DNA of 37,166 nt from CAZBKJ01 sp964492495. GTDB lineage: Bacteria > Patescibacteriota > Microgenomatia > UBA1400 > UBA12028. The stretch spans positions 1 to 37,166 of the forward strand of contig CAZBKJ010000010.1 in NCBI GenBank assembly GCA_964492495.1, written 5' to 3'. The notes beneath the pieces are model-generated. The model made no database searches. It had not been told where the DNA came from and saw only the letters and a program-made list of their open reading frames with translations. Of the stretch, positions 1-7,718 are shown piece after piece; the first letter of the stretch is position 1, and every line of letters starts with the position of its first letter. The position numbers and the translations under genes are program-made.

Positions 1-23
1 TCTACCGATTGAGCTACAGGTAC
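1..23 (-). tRNA. Partial tRNA, 5' portion only (identity unknown)
   Basis: Read on the minus strand, the first bases give a 7-nt acceptor arm (GTACCTG) followed by TAGCTCAATCGGTAGA, the classic T8-A9 plus D-arm pattern of a tRNA. The anticodon lies beyond the window edge, so the amino acid cannot be assigned. The 5' end at 23 is inferred by placing U8 directly after the acceptor. Confidence 0.75.
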
Positions 24-130
24 CATGAACTCTCTATTTTACCAGATACTTGAGGATCTCTGAAATGATCTTCAATACCTGACCACTTTGGATATTTCCT
101 CTAGTGTATACTGACAGGATTCAGGAAACT

Positions 131-1087
131 ATGTATACACATGTCGTCCTAGGTGGGACGTTTGATCATTTTCATGCTGGGCACAGGGATCTGCTTGCTT
201 TTGCCTTTTCTCGAGGGGAAAAAGTAACGCTTGGGCTGACAAAAGCTTCAATGAATAGGAAAAAGGAATACAGCAGCGAAATCCAGTCCTTCCAGATCAG
301 GAAGAGTCAAATTGTTACTTTTTCAGCGACGATCGAAAGAGACAAGGATCTTCATATCATTCCCATTGCTGATATATTTGGCAGTACCCTAACAGATCCC
401 ACACTACAGGCGATCATCGTGACACCGCACACCAAAAAAAGCGCAGAATATATCAACTCCAAACGAACTGAAATTGGATTACACCCTTTATCTATTGAAC
501 TCTGTCCCTTACGGACTAATGAGCAAGGTGACGTTATTTGTTCAAGTGGCATCCGTGGTGGAGCGATAGATAGAGACGGCAATATCTACACAAAATTGTT
601 TGAGAACAGCTATCAGATAACTGAAACTGCTCGAACGTACTTTCAGCGTCCTCTTGGAAAAAAGACAGATGCACATCAGCTACGCTCACAAAAGAAACCA
701 ATCATTGTTGTTGGTGATATCGCCACAGCGTATTGCATACAACATGATGTCAGTTTCTCTCATGCTTTTATCGATGGGAAATCACAAAAGAAAGACTATT
801 CATTTCAAGTTCCTTCTTCCTATACAAAAGAGACCCTGGAGCTTACTAATCCAGCCGGAACAATTCAGCCAAAACTCGCATCCTTTCTCATGACAATCGA
901 TTTGAATCAGAAAAAAACTGTCTATCAGATTACAGGTGAGGAAGATTTACTGACTGTTGCTGCTGTCATCCTTCTTCCCTTTGGAACCAAGGTTGTCTAT
1001 GGATATCCTTTTTTTCCTCAAAGTCTTCGAATGATTACCGTGAATGAGCGAATAAAAGAGCGGTTTTCAAAAATTCTTTTCCCTTGA
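131..1087 (+). CDS. Fusion of phosphopantetheine adenylyltransferase (archaeal/eukaryotic type) and GTP-dependent dephospho-CoA kinase (DUF359 type)
   Basis: A 318-residue protein predicted to carry out the last two steps of CoA synthesis: adenylation of 4'-phosphopantetheine, then phosphorylation of dephospho-CoA. Residues 1-160 form a cytidylyltransferase-like domain with GGTFDHFHAGH (8-18, including the HxGH nucleotide-binding motif) and SSGIRGG (138-144), resembling the archaeal/eukaryotic CoaD family rather than bacterial CoaD. Residues about 190-318 match the archaeal DUF359 family, shown in Thermococcus to be a GTP-dependent dephospho-CoA kinase: GDIAT (195-199), IDGK (214-217), NPAGTI (240-245), TGEEDLL (268-274), YGYP (290-293). 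No P-loop of the usual bacterial CoaE is seen. I chose ATG 131 because AGGA at 123-126 lies just upstream; an in-frame GTG at 104 would add nine residues. The stop is UGA. Domain assignment is from recalled family motifs. Confidence 0.85.
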   Translation: MYTHVVLGGTFDHFHAGHRDLLAFAFSRGEKVTLGLTKASMNRKKEYSSEIQSFQIRKSQIVTFSATIERDKDLHIIPIADIFGSTLTDPTLQAIIVTPHTKKSAEYINSKRTEIGLHPLSIELCPLRTNEQGDVICSSGIRGGAIDRDGNIYTKLFENSYQITETARTYFQRPLGKKTDAHQLRSQKKPIIVVGDIATAYCIQHDVSFSHAFIDGKSQKKDYSFQVPSSYTKETLELTNPAGTIQPKLASFLMTIDLNQKKTVYQITGEEDLLTVAAVILLPFGTKVVYGYPFFPQSLRMITVNERIKERFSKILFP

Positions 1088-1112
1088 CATTACCTTGGGA
1101 TTTCAAGACAAT
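1084..1112 (+). promoter_or_regulatory. Possible promoter for the holin-like gene
   Basis: A perfect -35 box TTGACA (1084-1089) is followed by 17 bases and a weak -10 GACAAT (1107-1112, 4 of 6 consensus bases). The -35 overlaps the UGA stop of the preceding gene. Transcription would begin only a few bases before the ATG at 1122, so the message would be leaderless or nearly so. Inference from consensus matching only. Confidence 0.35.
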
Positions 1113-1121
1113 ACACGTACT

Positions 1122-1460
1122 ATGGAATTACTTCTTCGTTTGCTCGTCCAAGGAATTGCAGTCTTTTTAACCTCATACATACTCCCCGGAGTATTTTTAA
1201 GTGGGTACACCACAGCACTTGTTGTCGCTATCGTGCTTGGGATCGTGAATGCCATCGTGAAGCCACTACTCTTGCTCTTTACCCTCCCACTCAACATTCT
1301 GACTCTTGGCCTCTTTACCTTCGTGATTAATGCCTTGATGATCCTCTTGGTTGATTACTTGATTGTTGGATTTGAGGTAGGAGGATTTATAAATGCACTT
1401 TTGTTCTCACTCGTGCTTTCAGTGATCAGTGGAATCCTACAAACGTTTACGAAGAAATAA
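1122..1460 (+). CDS. Small four-helix membrane protein, phage holin 4 superfamily / YvlD-like
   Basis: A 112-residue integral membrane protein made almost wholly of four hydrophobic helices, with the characteristic segment VLGIVNAIVKPLL and a following LPLNILTLGLF turn. This matches the widespread family of unknown function (PF04020, holin-like, including B. subtilis YvlD). Members are chromosomal, of normal family length and not evidence of a prophage. I preferred ATG 1122 over a TTG at 1095 because family members begin just before the first helix. There is no clear Shine-Dalgarno sequence. The gene follows the CoA fusion gene by 34 bases on the same strand. Confidence 0.85.
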   Translation: MELLLRLLVQGIAVFLTSYILPGVFLSGYTTALVVAIVLGIVNAIVKPLLLLFTLPLNILTLGLFTFVINALMILLVDYLIVGFEVGGFINALLFSLVLSVISGILQTFTKK

Positions 1461-1464
1461 TTTT

Positions 1465-2061
1465 CTACAGCCCAAAAGCAATCTTCATTCGTTGCCACAG
1501 AGTTCTTTTTCCTTGCGCTCCACATTTTTCAATTCCAATGTTTCCTGCATCATACTCTGAAGCGTTTGTTCCGACTTTTTCAAACTCTTGTTGTAGTTGT
1601 GGATCCTGCGAGATGTGTTCTTTTCCACTTTGTGAAGCGATATGCACAAGAATCTCATCTTGTTTTTGTATCGTGTCATGAAGAACTCCCTCGGACACTT
1701 TTTTTCCTTTTGAGTAGACTGAGAGTGATTTTTCATTGGTTGCTGGCAGCAGATCAAACCCTACCGTTGAAAAAAATGTGTTCCAAGAAATTCCATCCAT
1801 ATGCAGATGCACTACATTTCCTATTTGATCATGCAGATGGACGTTTTCTTTTGGATCTGTAGAAACATGGACATCATCTGTGCATGGAGCTATATGCATG
1901 AGCGAAGGCTTTGTAAAATCAACCTGTTTCCCTTCCACAAACACAGCAAAGTTCGCATGGTAATGAACAGGTTCCTGTGGAACTGCGAGCGTTTTTTTTG
2001 CAACAAAGAAAAAAAGAACCGAAAGCGACAGAATCAAAAAGAAGAACGTTTTTTTAACCAT
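1465..2061 (-). CDS. Membrane-anchored histidine-rich extracytoplasmic protein, unknown function
   Basis: A 198-residue protein with a Lys-Lys start and one strongly hydrophobic segment (residues 5-20), so probably a signal anchor or uncleaved signal peptide with the rest outside the membrane. The exported part is unusual for paired histidines: HYH (33-35), H56, H65, HLH (75-77), HLH (85-87), and it has two cysteines (C60 and one near the C terminus) that could form a disulfide. These suggest divalent-metal binding, but I know no named family. I chose ATG 2061 because GGTGA lies just upstream; a TTG at 2088 is the longer alternative. It ends 4 bases after the stop of the convergent holin-like gene and diverges from the flavoprotein gene. 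Confidence 0.75.
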   Translation of the reverse strand: MVKKTFFFLILSLSVLFFFVAKKTLAVPQEPVHYHANFAVFVEGKQVDFTKPSLMHIAPCTDDVHVSTDPKENVHLHDQIGNVVHLHMDGISWNTFFSTVGFDLLPATNEKSLSVYSKGKKVSEGVLHDTIQKQDEILVHIASQSGKEHISQDPQLQQEFEKVGTNASEYDAGNIGIEKCGAQGKRTLWQRMKIAFGL

Positions 2062-2116
2062 AGTTTTCACCAAAACTATTCTACCCAAGGGTTTTGTTTT
2101 CGTATAGACTACGAAT

Positions 2117-3154
2117 ATGTCTGATACAGTGTTTCACTCTGTCATCATCGTTGGTGCGGGTCCTGGTGGCCTATCTATTGCTGCAAGTCTCTCTGATATG
2201 GGGGTACAAGATGTGCACATCCTTGATAGAGGCAGGATTGGTCAGTCATGGCTTGATTACCCTCCAGAAACTCGTTTGCTTTCAGAATCAGGGGCACAAA
2301 AAGACGACAATATGATTGCCGGAATCAACGTATGGGATGTTCAGCCCAATATTCCCCATCCAACACACGTAATGTATCAAAAATATTTGGCAGAGGTCGC
2401 CAAACGAAAAAATTTACAAATCCATGAAGAAATCGATATCGATAAAGTAGAGTTTGATGAAAATGCCAAACAATTTATTCTCTCAACGACAAACGATAAA
2501 CGATTCTCAACAAACTTTCTTATCTGGGCGGCTGGTATGTACTCTACTCCAGATGAGAAACTTGACTCCTCTACCTGTTTTATTCACTACTCTCGCATCC
2601 AAGACTGGAAACATATCACTGAGAACTCTGTGTCTGTTGTTGGCGGTGCCAATGGGGCAAGCGAAGTCGTGATTCAGCTTGCAAAGCCTGAGCGAACTGT
2701 ACGGCTGATCTGTTCCAAAGAGTTTGATGTTCCACTACCAATTGACTGCTTGTGGAAGGAAAACAGGCAGCTGATTAAAGATCTTGAAAACCAAGGACTG
2801 GTTGAAATCATAGAGAATTTCCGCGTGAAGAAAATTTCGCATGATGATACGGAGTATACGATTGAATCCACAGAGGGACGGACACTGAAGTCTCCAACTC
2901 GCCCAATTGTTTGTATTGGATTTTTACCTAACATCGATCCTGTCAAAGAGTTCGTTGATACGACGCAAGAAGGACATGATGTGTTCCTGACTATTGACGA
3001 TTCCTACCAGTCAAAAAAACAACCTGGACTTTTTTTTGGTGGGACGATCGCAAAGCTGACGCACGAAGAAGGATTTATCAGACACTTTCGTGAGTATGGT
3101 GAAAAAATTGCAAAAGTGATCTCAAAAAACCTTACAGATACGGATTCACACTAG
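2117..3154 (+). CDS. FAD-dependent pyridine nucleotide oxidoreductase (YpdA/TrxB-like)
   Basis: A 345-residue protein with two dinucleotide-binding folds: GAGPGG (13-18) for FAD and VVGGANGASE (174-183) for NAD(P)H, with the linking ATG-like motif WAAGMYSTP (137-145). There is no CxxC pair, so it is not a classical thioredoxin reductase; the arrangement is closest to YpdA-like bacillithiol-disulfide reductases and small flavin monooxygenase-like proteins. The true substrate is unknown. The gene stands alone on the plus strand. Its 3' end overlaps the convergent small phosphatase gene by 23 bases. No Shine-Dalgarno sequence is visible; TATAGA at 2103-2108 lies 8 bases before the ATG, which may mean a leaderless message. 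Confidence 0.8.
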   Translation: MSDTVFHSVIIVGAGPGGLSIAASLSDMGVQDVHILDRGRIGQSWLDYPPETRLLSESGAQKDDNMIAGINVWDVQPNIPHPTHVMYQKYLAEVAKRKNLQIHEEIDIDKVEFDENAKQFILSTTNDKRFSTNFLIWAAGMYSTPDEKLDSSTCFIHYSRIQDWKHITENSVSVVGGANGASEVVIQLAKPERTVRLICSKEFDVPLPIDCLWKENRQLIKDLENQGLVEIIENFRVKKISHDDTEYTIESTEGRTLKSPTRPIVCIGFLPNIDPVKEFVDTTQEGHDVFLTIDDSYQSKKQPGLFFGGTIAKLTHEEGFIRHFREYGEKIAKVISKNLTDTDSH

Positions 3155-3449
3155 CTCGAAGCATTGTTACAAGCTCCTCATCCATATAGTGATAGTGATC
3201 ATCGATATCAAGGCAAACGATTTTTTTATGTTGAAGTTGATTTGAAAATTTTGCTCGCATTTTCTCTTCATGCTCTTTTTGCATCACAAAGATCGTATCC
3301 GCCCACGTTATCAAACGTGCATTCACAACAACACGAGCATTGGACTGTGTCCCTGCTGAGCGAATCGTATGATTTGAAAGGGTCTGAAAGATATGTTCTG
3401 CAGTCAAACTTCTCACCTGATTGAGGGAACAAATGAACAAGAGGTTCAT
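3132..3449 (-). CDS. Small protein-tyrosine-phosphatase-like protein (COG4551 type)
   Basis: A 105-residue protein with the low-molecular-weight phosphatase signature C-x5-R near its N terminus (C7 to R13, followed by S14), then RSAGT (30-34) and WAD (49-51) with a downstream MQKEH. This matches the compact predicted tyrosine phosphatase family (COG4551), shorter than the usual 150-residue LMW-PTP. The DIDD near residue 77 could be the acid loop. Its ATG overlaps the stop of the upstream histidine-phosphatase gene (bases 3446-3449, ATGA), so translation is probably coupled. Its 3' end overlaps the convergent flavoprotein gene. Confidence 0.75.
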   Translation of the reverse strand: MNLLFICSLNQVRSLTAEHIFQTLSNHTIRSAGTQSNARVVVNARLITWADTIFVMQKEHEEKMRAKFSNQLQHKKIVCLDIDDHYHYMDEELVTMLRASVNPYL

Positions 3450-4072
3450 TCGAGTAAATGTGCGTGATCATTGTAGGTATCAAGAACCCACCCATGCTCG
3501 GTTGTGTATTCACAAACCGTCACACCAGTATTTTTTGCAAATGACGCTTTTTTCATGTACTGAAATTGTCTTGAAGTAAATTCAGGGCCAAGCAAAACAA
3601 GTCCAGTGATTGCACGGATCACATAGCCATGGGTCACGATCATAATACTCTCTTGTGGCTTTTGTGCTATGGACTCCAGTGCAGTTGAAATTCGATGAAT
3701 GAAGTCCCAGTTATTTTCCTCGTCAGACGTGTGATAGTTTGGATTGTGATGATTTTTGTTTATTTTCTCCCAAACTTCTAAAACTTTAGCATCTTCCCAG
3801 CTCTTACCTAAAACTTCAGCAGGGCCTTTTTGTTCTTTAAGCTTCTCATCAAACTCAATCGGGCATTTCAAAAGTTTGTGAATTTCATTCGCCGTTTGAC
3901 GTGTCCGTGTGGTGGTACTTGCGATGATCAAATCAACAGGAGTATGTGCAAATCGCTTTGCAACCTTTTGTGCTTGGAGGAGACCTGAAGAACTTAACAC
4001 AGTCGCATCAGTTTGATGCATGCGACCCTTGTTGCCTTCACTCTCACCATGCCTGACAAGATACAGTTTCAT
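3446..4072 (-). CDS. Histidine phosphatase family protein (phosphoglycerate-mutase-like)
   Basis: A 208-residue single-domain protein. The N-terminal RHGE (7-10) carries the phospho-accepting H8; the second catalytic histidine is in VTHGYVIR (H148), and R56/R58 in the TRTRQTA segment complete the phosphate pocket. This is the histidine phosphatase (phosphoglycerate mutase) clan; the exact substrate cannot be told from sequence (cofactor-dependent mutase, broad phosphatase or sugar-phosphate phosphatase). It is first in a two-gene unit, overlapping the downstream LMW-PTP-like gene by ATGA, and lies 38 bases after rny. The UGA stop shows UGA is read as stop here. Confidence 0.85.
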   Translation of the reverse strand: MKLYLVRHGESEGNKGRMHQTDATVLSSSGLLQAQKVAKRFAHTPVDLIIASTTTRTRQTANEIHKLLKCPIEFDEKLKEQKGPAEVLGKSWEDAKVLEVWEKINKNHHNPNYHTSDEENNWDFIHRISTALESIAQKPQESIMIVTHGYVIRAITGLVLLGPEFTSRQFQYMKKASFAKNTGVTVCEYTTEHGWVLDTYNDHAHLLE

Positions 4073-4110
4073 ACATACCTTTATGAACTAGAAAATTCTT
4101 TACAAGAACA

Positions 4111-5685
4111 CTACTTCGCGATATCAACCGCTCGAACTTCACGAATGACAGTGACTGTGACAGTACCTGGATATGTAACTTCATTCTTGATGCGATCTTT
4201 GATCGTATGTGAAAGAAGTACGGTATCTTCGTCCGTTGAGTTTTCTGGATTAACGATCACACGAACTTCACGTCCTGCCTGAATAGCAAATGCTTCACGT
4301 ACTTTTGGATCAGATTTTGCAATCTCCTCCAATTTGGTCAAACGCTTCACGTACTCATCATAGTTCTCATATCGTGCCCCAGGTCGTGCACCTGAAATTG
4401 CATCAGCTGTGTAGACAATGATCGCTTCTTTGCTACTGAATGGTTTGTCCTCATGATGCTGTTCGACACAATCAATCACTGCTTCTGGCATACGATACTT
4501 CTTGAGAAGTTTGACACCGAGCTCAATATGACTGCCTTCTTCATCATTGACCACTTTTCCAATGTCATGAAGCAAACATCCAAGTCTGACAGTATCAACA
4601 TTGGCACCAAGTTCATGAGCCAGTGCGATACCAATTTTTGTTTCTTCGAGAGTATGCGCAATCATGTTTTGACCATACGAGAAGCGATACTTAAATCGTC
4701 CCAACATTTGGATGAGCTCAGAAGGCATGTTGTACACACCAACGGCATGACACAACTTCTTTCCTTCCTCAAACATGATCTTGTCGAGTTCTTCCGTAAC
4801 TTTTTTGACTACTTCTTCAATACGAGTTGGCTGAATACGACCATCTTTGACAAGTCTCTCTAATGAGACACGAGCAATTTCTCTTCGTACTGGATCAAAC
4901 GAAGACAGTCTTACTGTCCCTGGCTGATCATCAAGATCAACGTCCACACCTGTTACTTGTTCAAATGTACGGATATTTCGTCCATCTTTTCCAATGATTT
5001 TTCCTTTGATGTCATCACTTGGGAGCTGCACGACTGACACAGTGTATTCAGACACATAGTTTGTCGCACCATGTTTCATGGCATCGATCAAAATTTCTTT
5101 TGCTTTCTCATCGGCTTCTTCTTTAGCTTGATTCACCTTTGTCTGAATCACTTCAGCCATGTCTTTTGAGACACTTTTCTCTATGTTCTCAAGAATTTGT
5201 TCTCGTGCTTGATCACGAGTGAGACTGGCTACTTGTTCAAGTTTCTTTACCAACAATTTGCGTGTGTCTTCAATTTGGGTTGCACGATTATCCAGATCAG
5301 CTCTTCTTTTTGATAATTCATTTTCTCGATCATCAATCTGCTTGAGTCTTGAATCGATACTGGCAAGTTTTTGATCGATACTGCGCTGAGTTTGTGCAAT
5401 TTCTTCTCGAATTCCACGAACTTGTCTCTCAGCGTTTTCACGAACAGAAAGCGACTCTGCTTTTGCTTCCACGATAATTTCACGTGCACGAGCTTGTGCT
5501 TCTCGAACCATTGCTTCTGTTTCTTGCGACGAAATTTGCACTGGCTTTGGCACTGGAGCGTGGACAACAGGTTTTGGTTGTGGGGGTTTGGGTGCTTGAG
5601 GCTGTGAAACTCTTGGGGAAGAAACCTGCTTCTTTGTATCTTCCGATCCACTTAACAAGCCTGATAATCGACTAAAAAATGACAT
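4111..5685 (-). CDS. rny: Ribonuclease Y
   Basis: A 524-residue endoribonuclease that starts mRNA decay. Domains in order: short amphipathic N terminus (1-14), Pro/Gln/Lys-rich linker (about 20-55), long coiled coil (about 55-200), KH RNA-binding domain with GKIIGKDGRN (228-237), and HD phosphohydrolase domain with LLHDIGK (371-377). The C-terminal half is very well conserved. Unlike B. subtilis RNase Y it has no N-terminal transmembrane helix; the hydrophobic residues F3, F4, L7, L10, L11 would line one helical face and may serve as a peripheral membrane anchor. ATG 5685 has a strong GAGGAG site 6 bases upstream, which decides against the longer open frame to 5763. Confidence 0.95.
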   Translation of the reverse strand: MSFFSRLSGLLSGSEDTKKQVSSPRVSQPQAPKPPQPKPVVHAPVPKPVQISSQETEAMVREAQARAREIIVEAKAESLSVRENAERQVRGIREEIAQTQRSIDQKLASIDSRLKQIDDRENELSKRRADLDNRATQIEDTRKLLVKKLEQVASLTRDQAREQILENIEKSVSKDMAEVIQTKVNQAKEEADEKAKEILIDAMKHGATNYVSEYTVSVVQLPSDDIKGKIIGKDGRNIRTFEQVTGVDVDLDDQPGTVRLSSFDPVRREIARVSLERLVKDGRIQPTRIEEVVKKVTEELDKIMFEEGKKLCHAVGVYNMPSELIQMLGRFKYRFSYGQNMIAHTLEETKIGIALAHELGANVDTVRLGCLLHDIGKVVNDEEGSHIELGVKLLKKYRMPEAVIDCVEQHHEDKPFSSKEAIIVYTADAISGARPGARYENYDEYVKRLTKLEEIAKSDPKVREAFAIQAGREVRVIVNPENSTDEDTVLLSHTIKDRIKNEVTYPGTVTVTVIREVRAVDIAK

Positions 5686-5728
5686 ATTTGACTCCTCATT
5701 TGGGTTTGCGTAACTAAAACAACAACAA

Positions 5729-5754
5729 TTCTTTGGAAAAATTCTCCCAAAGAA
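5729..5754 (-). promoter_or_regulatory. Stem-loop in the rny 5' leader
   Basis: Perfect 8-bp inverted repeat TTCTTTGG (5729-5736) / CCAAAGAA (5747-5754), about 45 bases upstream of the rny start codon. There is no run of U after it, so it is not a terminator. It may affect message stability or allow self-control by RNase Y; that function is inference. Confidence 0.4.
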
Positions 5755-5776
5755 AGAAGTCAATAAAAAAGGTAGG

Positions 5777-5814
5777 AAAAAGGCCAGGAACGATCTATAT
5801 GTTTAGATGCCTGG
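5777..5814 (-). terminator. Probable Rho-independent terminator after recX
   Basis: On the minus strand CCAGG (5810-5814) pairs with CCTGG (5784-5788), enclosing an inner stem ATCTA/TAGAT (5804-5808 with 5793-5797), and the structure is followed by T5 (5777-5781) and further pyrimidines. It lies about 100 bases after the recX stop and upstream of the rny leader, where the recA-recX transcript should end. Confidence 0.45.
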
Positions 5815-5914
5815 TGTCGATTCACTGGCGTAGGTTATCATCAACGCGAGAGTGTTCATATTGAGTACGAATTAAGATTTCCTTTTAGCTTTTTTAAGAC
5901 TAGTGGGTGCAAGT

Positions 5915-6385
5915 TTACCGTTTTTGCAACCATTCGTCAAGGAACGGACGAATCTCACTCGAGGAAAAACCCGCTGAAAGCAGTACTTTATAGGCTTTTG
6001 CAAAGACCATGCGTTTATCTAAATCTTCCCATCTCCGCTCGGTCTTTCGTAGTCTCTTCTCCATTGCCACAGTGACAGACTCCGGATCAAGTTCTTTGAG
6101 AGCCTTGGTGACAAGTTCTTTCTCAACGCCAGCCTGAAACAGTTTGGCAGATAAAAAGCGCTTGCCCTTGGCTTTATTGGTGACGATACTATGTGAAAGT
6201 GCCTCCACAAACTTCTCATCATCGATATAGCCCAAGTTCCTAAATTTTTCGATCACTGTCTCCACATACTCATCTGTGACGCTTAATTTCTTGCGTTTTT
6301 GCTCGATGTATCTTCGGATTTCCGTTTCACTTCGTGGTCGAATCGAAATATACCTACCAATAAGCCATTCAAGTTGCGTGCTCAT
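5915..6385 (-). CDS. recX: RecX, regulator of RecA
   Basis: A 156-residue protein with the tandem three-helix repeats of RecX: WLIGRYISIRPRSETEIRRY near the start, then FRNLGYIDDEKFV and the SHSIVTNKAKGKRFLSAKL segment. RecX binds in the groove of RecA filaments and limits recombinase activity. It begins 3 bases after the recA stop, so the two are co-transcribed and probably translationally coupled. Length is normal for the family. Confidence 0.9.
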   Translation of the reverse strand: MSTQLEWLIGRYISIRPRSETEIRRYIEQKRKKLSVTDEYVETVIEKFRNLGYIDDEKFVEALSHSIVTNKAKGKRFLSAKLFQAGVEKELVTKALKELDPESVTVAMEKRLRKTERRWEDLDKRMVFAKAYKVLLSAGFSSSEIRPFLDEWLQKR

Positions 6386-6388
6386 GAA

Positions 6389-7528
6389 TTACTCTGCATC
6401 CTCAGACTCTTTGATCTCGATTGGTGTCTCTGTTTTTCCATCATGGAGTCGTTGTCTCACTGCTGCATCAAGCTCACTCATCAGGGCTTTGTTACTTTCA
6501 AGTTCCAGCTTGAGAGCATCACGTCCTTGTGCAATAGTTTTGTCTTTATACTTATAAAAGCTTCCACTCTTCTGCAGGATTCCCATCTCGGTTGCAACAT
6601 CCACAATTCCACCGCTCTTACTGATACCTCCAGTATTCATGATGTCAAACTCAGCCAGTCTGAATGGAGGAGCCATTTTATTTTTCACTACCTTTGCTCG
6701 GTGTCTTCCACCAATCACCAATTCACCTTCACTGATATTTCCAATCTTTCGCATATCAATGCGCATCGATGCATAAAACTTGAGTGCCTGTCCACCTGTA
6801 GTGGTTTCAGGGTTACCAAACATGACACCGATCTTCATACGAATCTGGTTGGTAAAGATCAACAAGGTCTTACTCTTATTGATAGCTGCTGTGAGTTTTC
6901 GCATCGCCTGAGACATGAGTCGAGCTTGCGCTCCCATCACGGCATCACCCATCTCGCCCTCAATTTCCGCTTTTGGTGTAAGCGCTGCAACGGAGTCAAC
7001 CACAATGATATCCAAGCCACCAGAGCGAATAAGCATCTCAGTAATTTCCAATGCCTGTTCTCCATTGTCTGGCTGTGAAATCAATAAGTTATTCAAATCC
7101 ACGCCGATTGCTTTCGCACGAATTGGATCAAGGGCATGTTCTGCATCGATGAACGCAGCAGTGCCACCTTGTTTTTGGGCTTCGGCAATAGCGTGCAGCG
7201 ACACTGTCGTTTTTCCCGATGCTTCAGGTCCATAGACCTCAACGATTCTTCCACGAGGAAATCCCCCAATACCTAAAGCGAGATCCAGCGCAATGGATCC
7301 TGTGGAAATAGCAGGCACATTTGCTTGTGCTTGCATCTGTTCACCAAGCTTCATGATGGAGCCTTTACCGTACTGCTTCTCAATCTGCTGCATGGCGATG
7401 CGGACTGCTTCAAGACGCTCATTGCGTTGTCCACCTTCTGCTCCAGCAACACGCTGTTGTGGAGGGAGTGGAGCCCCTTGTCGTGCGCCAGCAGATTGTG
7501 GTCTTGTTTGTTGTGAGTTTTGTGCCAT
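6389..7528 (-). CDS. recA: RecA recombinase
   Basis: A 379-residue recombinase that forms ATP-dependent filaments on single-stranded DNA for homologous recombination and SOS induction. Walker A is GPEASGKT (100-107), Walker B lies in IIVVDSVAAL, and the DNA-binding L2 region with FGNPETTTGGQAL is intact. The N terminus carries about 30 extra residues rich in Gln, Pro, Arg and Gly, which is unusual. ATG 7528 is preceded by AAAGGA at good spacing; an earlier in-frame start at 7561 has no such site. No canonical LexA operator is seen upstream. recX follows directly. Confidence 0.97.
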   Translation of the reverse strand: MAQNSQQTRPQSAGARQGAPLPPQQRVAGAEGGQRNERLEAVRIAMQQIEKQYGKGSIMKLGEQMQAQANVPAISTGSIALDLALGIGGFPRGRIVEVYGPEASGKTTVSLHAIAEAQKQGGTAAFIDAEHALDPIRAKAIGVDLNNLLISQPDNGEQALEITEMLIRSGGLDIIVVDSVAALTPKAEIEGEMGDAVMGAQARLMSQAMRKLTAAINKSKTLLIFTNQIRMKIGVMFGNPETTTGGQALKFYASMRIDMRKIGNISEGELVIGGRHRAKVVKNKMAPPFRLAEFDIMNTGGISKSGGIVDVATEMGILQKSGSFYKYKDKTIAQGRDALKLELESNKALMSELDAAVRQRLHDGKTETPIEIKESEDAE

Positions 7529-7645
7529 AGAATCCTTTCTGATATCGTTTTGCTCGTACAAAAAATGGACTAAAGTCGAAGAATCTTTCGGGTCATCTAA
7601 GCACAGTGAACAAGAGAGTTCAAGAAGAAAAAAGAAAATTTACGG

Positions 7646-7676
7646 TATAATTGGAATTCGTTCGGGGTGTAGCGCA
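7646..7676 (+). repeat. Duplicated tRNA-Pro promoter and 5' fragment (pseudo-tRNA start)
   Basis: TATAAT (7646-7651) is followed by CGGGGTGTAGCGCA (7663-7676), identical to the first 14 bases of the intact tRNA-Pro(GGG) 64 bases downstream, which also has TATAAT in front. The copy stops after the D-arm start, so it is a truncated duplicate. Confidence 0.7.
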
Positions 7677-7712
7677 TGAGAATGACGCTCAATTGTAGAT
7701 TCTATTGAGAAG

Positions 7713-7718
7713 TATAAT
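7713..7718 (+). promoter_or_regulatory. -10 box of tRNA-Pro(GGG)
   Basis: A perfect TATAAT hexamer lies 8 bases upstream of the mature 5' end of the tRNA. No convincing -35 hexamer sits 16-18 bases before it. Confidence 0.5.

Noticed and set aside
1122..1460. Holin-like protein as a sign of a prophage
   Set aside because: This membrane family is common on bacterial chromosomes and no other phage gene is nearby.
7594..7614. GAAC-N6-GTTC inverted repeat upstream of recA as a LexA operator
   Set aside because: The Gram-positive LexA box needs GAAC-N4-GTTC and the E. coli box is CTGT-N8-ACAG; spacing here fits neither, and no second box is present.
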